64,000 nucleotides of DNA from Axinella damicornis (taxonomy: Eukaryota > Porifera > Demospongiae > Axinellida > Axinellidae). The notes under the pieces were generated by a model. It was not told the DNA's origin, searched no databases, and saw only the letters and a list, made by a program, of their open reading frames with translations. Every line of letters starts with the position of its first letter. Within the stretch, counting starts at the first letter, position 1. The stretch is from positions 15,266,242 through 15,330,241 of the forward strand of contig OZ007506.1 in the NCBI GenBank assembly GCA_963931865.1, written 5' to 3'. Below are positions 54,001-62,200 of the stretch, piece by piece. The translations under genes and the position numbers were made by a program.

Positions 54001-56195
54001 TACTAGTATGTCTCCCTGGGTGATAACTGTAGCTTGGCGTTGTAGTCTAGGGATGCCGATCCTTCATGCATTTAAATACAGCATGAACGATGAGACCAGG
54101 GCCTACCGATTTTTACAGCATGCAAGATACCGTAAGTTGTGGCAGTAATGTTAGAAACAGAGTGTGATCAACTTTTTTCAGCCTCTCGAGTGGATCTCTG
54201 GTCTGTGAGTTATGTAGACGTTAGTATTTTCACTTCTATCCTGAAATCAGTCTTCAACAAGGCCTTCACTCATCATGATAACGATTAACACTTTAACCGA
54301 TGAAGCCGTCTACAGACGGCATGAGATTTCATCAGTGATGTCAGACTTCCGGCAATGTCCTTGGGAGATAGGCTCTGCGCCAGCAGAGAGGGCGGGGCAG
54401 GGGGAGGTGGGTGGGTGCACCCGAAGGGTGCAGACAGCATGGCGGTGTTTGGGCTTAGCCTTGAAGAGCCCTTGGTTGGAGCCCAGCGGGCCACTTCTGT
54501 CCTCCATGCACAAATGGGCTGAGAAAACAGTCCTCTCGCCTTGTAGGCCCTCCTTTTCTGGCAGTGAAGCATTTTTCTCAGTCTAGTCGAGCGATGGCCG
54601 GCCGAGAGCCGTGACTATTGGACGTCCCTTGATGGGTGGGTGTGGTTAAAGTCACGAAAGTGTAGAGGATTGCTGCAAGGTCAGGTGTGTGGAGTTTGGG
54701 GGCTGAAAAGCTGAGAGAACTGGAGATATGGTAGGTTTAATGCATCCATACGCTACTAGAGACCTCCGGAGAAAAATAATTTATCGGTTAATGGGTTAAT
54801 GCCAGTTTCAACTTCACAGTTGTCATGTTATCGTCATGGTCATCACCTCCAGTAGTTGCTTGCGTGAATCCCTTGAGTAAAGTTCAATTTCATTCAGCGC
54901 TAGCGGCATCCGATTATACATGTCATCTGTGGCTTACTCTACTTATATTTTGTTTGTTTTCAATAACAGCTGACTCAATTTTGAGTTGGTCCCAGTCATT
55001 AACTGCCCTTAGTAGGCTGCAATTGACCAGTGAAAATCTTGTGGACAATAGGTTTAATAAGTACGTGCAACTAGACTATACATGTTGCAGCTATACCATT
55101 TCAGAATGTGTATCAGCAGGTTCACATACAGTAAGTCCTTTGTAACATGGCAGCCATACAAATAGGCACCGCACACGGTTTATATAGTGCAGACATGTTC
55201 TAACTCCCAGGTGTGTTCTAACTTCCAATTAGAGGCAGTTAGAATCTGGATCTGGCGGCGCATCAGAAATACCCCCGCTAAATAGTTACTCCATACCTGC
55301 ACTATGTCTTCTTTCAGCTTATGGCATTCCTCTCTGGGCAGTAGCGGGTGGTGATCACAGTCCAGCATCTGATACATATCCTGGTTTTCTGCCACAACAA
55401 AGGCAAAGTCCAGTGGGGTGTAGCCAGCAGAGGACCTTCAAGAGCCAGAATGAAAGACACATGGCATTGGCTTCCACAACCTACGTAAATGGCTCATTGG
55501 TATGCTTTGCGATCAATCTCAACACAGAGTATGCATGAATGCTTAGTACTCACAATTGGCTTCAACCAGCCCAACTTGAAGCCTGATCAAGCCTGATCTA
55601 TACATAGGTAGCTAACTACATTGCCCTTCATTGGTAGCTATAGTTGCTTTTTGTCCACTTGAGGTGCCTTTTCTTTAGGATTTACCAATCTCAGGAGACA
55701 CATCTGCAATAAACCTGCCCCGAAAAGTGGCCAGGTTGAAACCAAATGATGATGATGTCGTCATGCGCTTTTGTGATGCCTATGGCAATCTGAGTGTTGT
55801 ATTGCTTTTGCACAATTTCAGCTTCTATCACCAGTTGTGGCAATCCATAACTACCGTATTTATGCTAATAAAACGGTATAAAAACAAATTTTAAAATTCA
55901 CTACCGTAGGATTGGAATCGTAGAAATTCCAGGAATTGAATTTGTATCGCTAGATTGGATGGACCGTTGTAATAGATAGAAATTGTCGCGCTGCGTTTGG
56001 AGAGAAATCGTTTGTGACCACTGTTATTCCAGGAAATAGGCATCGAACTGCTTTTCGAGCGTTTGTGACTAGCTGTTGTAGCTGCACTATTCCAGGAACT
56101 GGGCGTCTGCTGCCATGCCATTATTGCCATGCGCTGCATTTCGAGCGTTTATGACTGTTATTCCAGGAACATGGACATCAACTGCCACTGCCACA

Positions 56196-56231
<36 letters not shown>

Positions 56232-59200
56232 TTCGGCGTTTGTGACTGTTGTGACTACACTATTCCAGGAAATGGACACCCACTGCCATGCCACAAGCTG
56301 CATTTCTGCCACGTGCTGAATTTCACACGTGCACAACATGTGTAGCATAATGCAGCTGCAAGCATAGTTTTCCTCACCAACCAACAGTGTTAATGACACA
56401 GAATTGTGCTTGTGGAACCAACGTTTATGCTGGAGAATATTGCATTGAAGTGTACCATACTAAGGGCATGAATTAAAAATTAGTCTGGTGTTGATGTCAC
56501 GATTGACTACAAACCAGGGGAATACGTGAGCTATGGTTGATTAGGGATTCACTCACCTCTGTTGATTTGGATACACTTAACTCAATTGAATCAAGATTGT
56601 AGTCATGATTGAGAAGTAATCTAGTCGATCAGTTTCGGCACTAAGGGACTAAGAAATGATTTAGTGACCCTCACTTTGCATTAGGATCGGCTTTGGCTTT
56701 CCACAGTCTTTCAGCCACCTTCTGGTGCCCCTTCCAGCAAGCATAGTGGAGAGCAGTGCATCCCCTGCTGTTGGTGGCATCGATATCCACTTTGTGCTCA
56801 GGTCTTAATGAATGAGATACAATAAGGAAGTTGGTGAATACTGTATGTCACCCTTGCATTATACAGTGTATTGCGCATAACTGAAGATAATGGCATCGCA
56901 GATAGAGCCCATATTCATTGAGCGGGCAGTTTCAAGCACCTCGTTATACTTCAAAGTTCTGAAAAAAACAATGGGTTTGTGCATGCACTGCCCAGTGTAA
57001 AATGCTGCTGTTTTGCACGAAAACCGTTGTGAGGGAGTCAGGCAGTTTTGAACTAGCCCGTCTGAAGAAAGCAGAGGAAGAAGAAGAATACCGATTTTGG
57101 CAGTTTGGCAACTTTATGTTAATTATAATATTATTGTGTGTCCACTCTATCCCTACATATAGACTAGCCTCGTTCCCAGGCCTACCCCGTTTTTTCTGTT
57201 CTTCGGTTTCCGTTGACAATAATACACGGATGCGGAAGGGCGGCGAAAAACGCGGAAGGCCTGGTATCATTCCTCACGTGAGTGACGTCAGGTGGACGCA
57301 AGGGTGGACATGGGGGGGGGGGGGGGGGCCGTAGTCGTTTCAGCAGGTCCTGAAGGCTGTTCATCATCCAGTCGGCTCGGTTCGAACGCTCCGCGGCTAG
57401 TCGGAACTCTCAGATGCGGTCGACGATCTACACAACTTCTTCGGCACTTTATAAACTTATTTGCGGTTGGGCCACACCCCCCCTACGTCCACTTGACATA
57501 AAGCACGTGATGAATGATACCAGGCCTTCCGCGTTTTTTGCCGCCCTTCCGCATCCGTGTATTATTGTCAACGGAAACCGAAGAACAGAAAAAACGGGGT
57601 AGGCCTGGGAACGAGGCTACATATAGACTCCACTGACTCTATGGTAGTACAAATACCAAATTCCTCAAAACCTCAAAAACAGTCAACATAATTATAAGCC
57701 TTTGTGACATTGTACCATTCTTCAAGTGTTTTCCTAACCCCATCGCTCTTTCACAACAAGTCTCGCGAGGTGCTTGAAACCACCCACTCAACAGGTATGG
57801 TTTCATTTACGATGCCATTTGTATCCATGCCCGCAAAGCAACTTGAACTTTGAACTCAAGTCTGTGTACTGACAAAAAGCATTAAGGGAATAGTGGAACA
57901 ACAAAAGCAGGTAGGGATGATAGCATTAAAACAGTGCACCCTACATATCTTTTTCATTATACATCTAGGGTAGGGTTGTATATTACAGAGCCGTTGGAAG
58001 CAGTTGCAGAGTGGTCAGGCTAGGGTTGGTGTATATTGCGGTGTGAAGCACTGCACAAAATTTTACGCGCTTGCTTGCTAGGGGGCTGGGGTCTGGGGGC
58101 ATGCCCCCACGAACATTTCCAACTTCTGAGCTGCTTTCTAAAGCCATTTCAGAGGTATGTAGCTGTTGATAGATCTCCCCGTAACAACAGTCTTCTTACC
58201 GCTTTGGAAAGATCGTGGAACGAGGTTGGTGAAGGCCATGAACATCCATCACCGCTGATTCTGCTATGATGTTGTTGCACGAGGCACATGTACGCATTAT
58301 ACATTCATAATAGAAAAGGAAATCTTTCAAGGACCGGTTCCGACGGCCCTGTATTATGCCACCTTATTTCCCTGCTTTTTGGCCGTTCTGCTATCCTTAC
58401 ATCTCCTTACATTTTAACGTTGCATTATTATGACCTAACAAAATCGTATTTTTGCACCACTTCTACACAAAATTACAATGCTTTCCTCACCGGTCAAGCA
58501 ATAATTCCACCATTTCATCATTATCCTGTTCACCGTTGCATGCCCAATGCAGTACAGTGTCGCCTGTGTCGTCCTTCACTTGAGGACCTGCAGAATTGAT
58601 AAAAGCAGCAGGCCCATAGGAAGCAAATTGGAACTGGTACGGCTAACTACGTAGGAATTAAATAATAAACCACGTCCATGCATGTACCCTTGTCTGGAAT
58701 CACCACATGGCAGAAAGTTTAATCCTCATAACAGTGGTCAGCAACCGGGCATGATGTCCGGAAGTGCTTTGTGTCCCTCACAGAGACTTCAAAGTGTGTG
58801 AGAGACCATGCAAACCTTAAGCTCAGAAGATGGATGCCTGGTTGTCTGACGAAAGATACGCCGTCTGTTTCTACAGTGTTGTATAGTTACTTATGTGCAA
58901 GTCTGCTGTACACATACTTGCTTGACTTGCGAGAAGCAGCTCAGCAATTTCAACTCTCCCATAGAAAGCTGCCCAATGTAGAGCTGTTCCACCACTGACT
59001 TCCAACTTGGTAGTACTGGAAATCTCTTTTCCACCTCTGCAGCGATTGATCTCATCAGGATTCTTCTGTAGCCATTGTTGCACAGGTTTCATATGTCCCT
59101 TTCTGATGGCCTATGACAGTTCACAGAAAAATGAGTGTGTTGTGTGCGCGTATGCATGTCACAAATGGACATATTAGACTATCATCAGAATACGTAGATG

Positions 59201-62200
59201 GGCTAAAATTGGTATACATTTAGCTGAATAATCTGATGACATAGCTAAGATATGCTACTGAAAGCTACACTGTAGGCCTATCATTATGACATCTCTTACT
59301 TTCACAATGGATTCTTTGAGTTTTGGGTTGTCAACACTGGGCAACAAGCGTTCTTTGTCCAGCAACTCAACCATTTCTTTCTTTCTTGACCTGATTGCCG
59401 AGTCCATTGGAGTTTCACCATAGTGATTTCTAATTATGTGAAATACAGACAAAAAAAATAGTACTGAGCTTTTGTAGTCTAAACTAGCATATTTGCTGTC
59501 ATCACTACACAGGCCATGTAGAGATTCAAGTAGATGACCAAAGTAATTCAAAAGTCAGCATTCACAGTAACTATTTGCCCTTAATACTAGTGATGGTAGC
59601 TATGTGCGAAACTATTTTGTGCCAGAGCATATGTACCGTGCAGTTAGGTCTGCTTCAGCCGCAAGCAGTTGTTCAGCAATTGTCTGGTACCCTCGCATAC
59701 AAGCGTAGTGCAGTGCAGTGTATCCTCCCACATCAGCAAAGTTGACATCAACTTCCCTGTATGTACATTGCATGTAGAGTGTAGAAAACCCAAGAAATAC
59801 TTTTTAGTGACATACCATATTATAGCGAGAAATTTCGTGGGTACAAATTTCTCGAATCTTCGAAAAACCCGTTCTGACGAACAATTTGCGATTTTGGGAC
59901 AGTTGGCAACAGGTGAGTTCCTCTGCGTGTGAATTTGTGGTGTGTGCAATTGCCATAGTGCCGCACTATCGTCTGAAGAGCTGAAGGAGGTGGGGTGCTA
60001 GGCTGGAGTCTAGCCACTAGCCCATCTCCGCCCAGCCGGTCAAGCGGGCGTGCGGTGAAGCCATGCGTGGAGGGCGGAGAGGGTTTAGCAAACATTGCAC
60101 TTGATCACGTTTCTCTGGAATGCCAATTACATGTACCTGTGAACCGGTGAAGTGCCAGCTAGAGTTGAGGATGAGTTCTGTACCCTTGGAGGCATCCAGG
60201 TTGGACTAGTTTAGCTCCAGTGTAGGCGTTTAGACACACTCCGCCAGGTTGATCGTACGCGAACGGCTTGGTTTACAACCACGAGAGTCATGAATAAAAT
60301 TGGAACGAATCGCTTCAGTGAGATCTGATTGGTCAGTTGAAACACAATCAAGTGCAATGTTTGTTAGACCCTCTCCACCCTCCGTGCGCCCGCTTAACTG
60401 GCTGGGCGGAGAGGGGCTAGCGTCTAGACTGGGTTAGACCTTTTTGTTACTAGATACCACTCATTATACATAGGGCAGGGTCTGGATAGTATAACTAGTG
60501 GAATGCAGGACATTGGAGGGCGAGCCTGAGCGAGTGCAAGGAGCAGTTGCATTCACATGACTGTCATCAGAATGTGAACGGGCAATGAGCATAGAAATTG
60601 ACACTAAACATACACTCGTGCACATCACAGCAACTGTGAGTCAAGGTTGGCGTTATAGCTGAAGCAGTCTAGCAGGTAGCTAGCTACGTCACCGGAGCTA
60701 TCTGAGTGTCGCCACTGAGGAGGCAGAACGTTCATGGTGCTGTAGCCAATGAATAGGTAGGTCCACGTGTGGTCTCCGCCTTTGTTGTCGCTATCGTCTG
60801 TCACACAGGTAGCTAGACGATTCATTCAGTACATGTACATAATCCTTGCTTGCATCGAGGAGTGCGTAGGGTTCATTGAATTTGAATATTATTGTGCACA
60901 TGCAAGTGACATTCGCTGCTTTAAAATTGACAGTAATTGCTATTGATCTATCAAACATACACACACACAGTGCAATGAAGTCACGCTAGTGTGGGGCTCG
61001 CTCAGGCTCGCCCCAATTACAAGTGGCAACCACACTAATATGATGGACATAAAATGAATCACACAAGGAAAGTCTGTGAAGATTTGAACTGATATGCTAC
61101 TACCTACCAGTTTACATACAGAGTGAAAGATTTTCTCTCAGTGTGCCTACGTACTTGCAGCCAAGTAACTCAAGTTCTGAGCGAGGACATAATATTATAG
61201 CTTTGGATTCCCTGGTATTCGGTTCCTTGTCAATTGTTGAAGTTAAAATCACCAACAGAGGTTTTCTACTTCCTACGGGAAGTTCATGACTGAGAAGAGC
61301 TGAGCCTTCTCCCTGATTGTTTGGTATGGACTGAGACTGTCTTCCTGTACTAGGGGTGTGGCCACCCACACTACATGGTACATCAAACTCATTACCAAAG
61401 AACTCACTTTCCCTCAACACCAAGTACGAGTTTCACAAGCTCATCGTCCTCCTGCTGACTCTGACATGCCCAGTGTAGGACACCCTCCTTTGCTCGGTTG
61501 AGAACACGAGGATCTGAAACATGCACAAGGACACAGTGTTAATCCCTTATCACAGGTCTACTCGCACTACAGACCTTAAGGAATTGGTTGCCTCAATACG
61601 TAGAGACTTGGCAGTAGCACTTTAATGCTCCTCAGGCATCTACCCATTAATTATATGATGGACCATGCACAGTGCACTGCAGCTGAGGAGATTACATTAA
61701 GAGTAGGTTATTTACCGTAAGTCGTATTGCGGTCCGATATCCAACAGAACACTGAGTAACGGTATGAATTCTGGCTATTTTCCCACCTGCCTATCTGTCC
61801 TAGCTACATAGCTATAGGTACAGTCTTGCAGTGCAGTAGCTTTTGGCTGTCTATAGTGCATCCACGGAAGATGTAACTAACAATAATTAAGTCCTCAAAA
61901 GTAACTATGTGTCTTCCAGCCAATCAACTGGTCAAGCACAGGAAGCGGAACGTGCTGAATAAAATTACTCAGGGATTGGGAATTGGACTTCCTCAATTAC
62001 ATACGGAAGTGCCTACAAATTAATGATACCACACCTGCTCCTCTCTCAATGAGCATTTTCGCAATAGGAGAGCTCCCATAGTATGCTGCCCAGTGGAGAG
62101 CTGTTCCATCCTCCAACACGAAACCACCTCCTCTGGCAAAACCTCCTCTGGAGCGATTCACCTCTTTACCCTCTCGGTCCAACCACTTTCGAACGTCATC

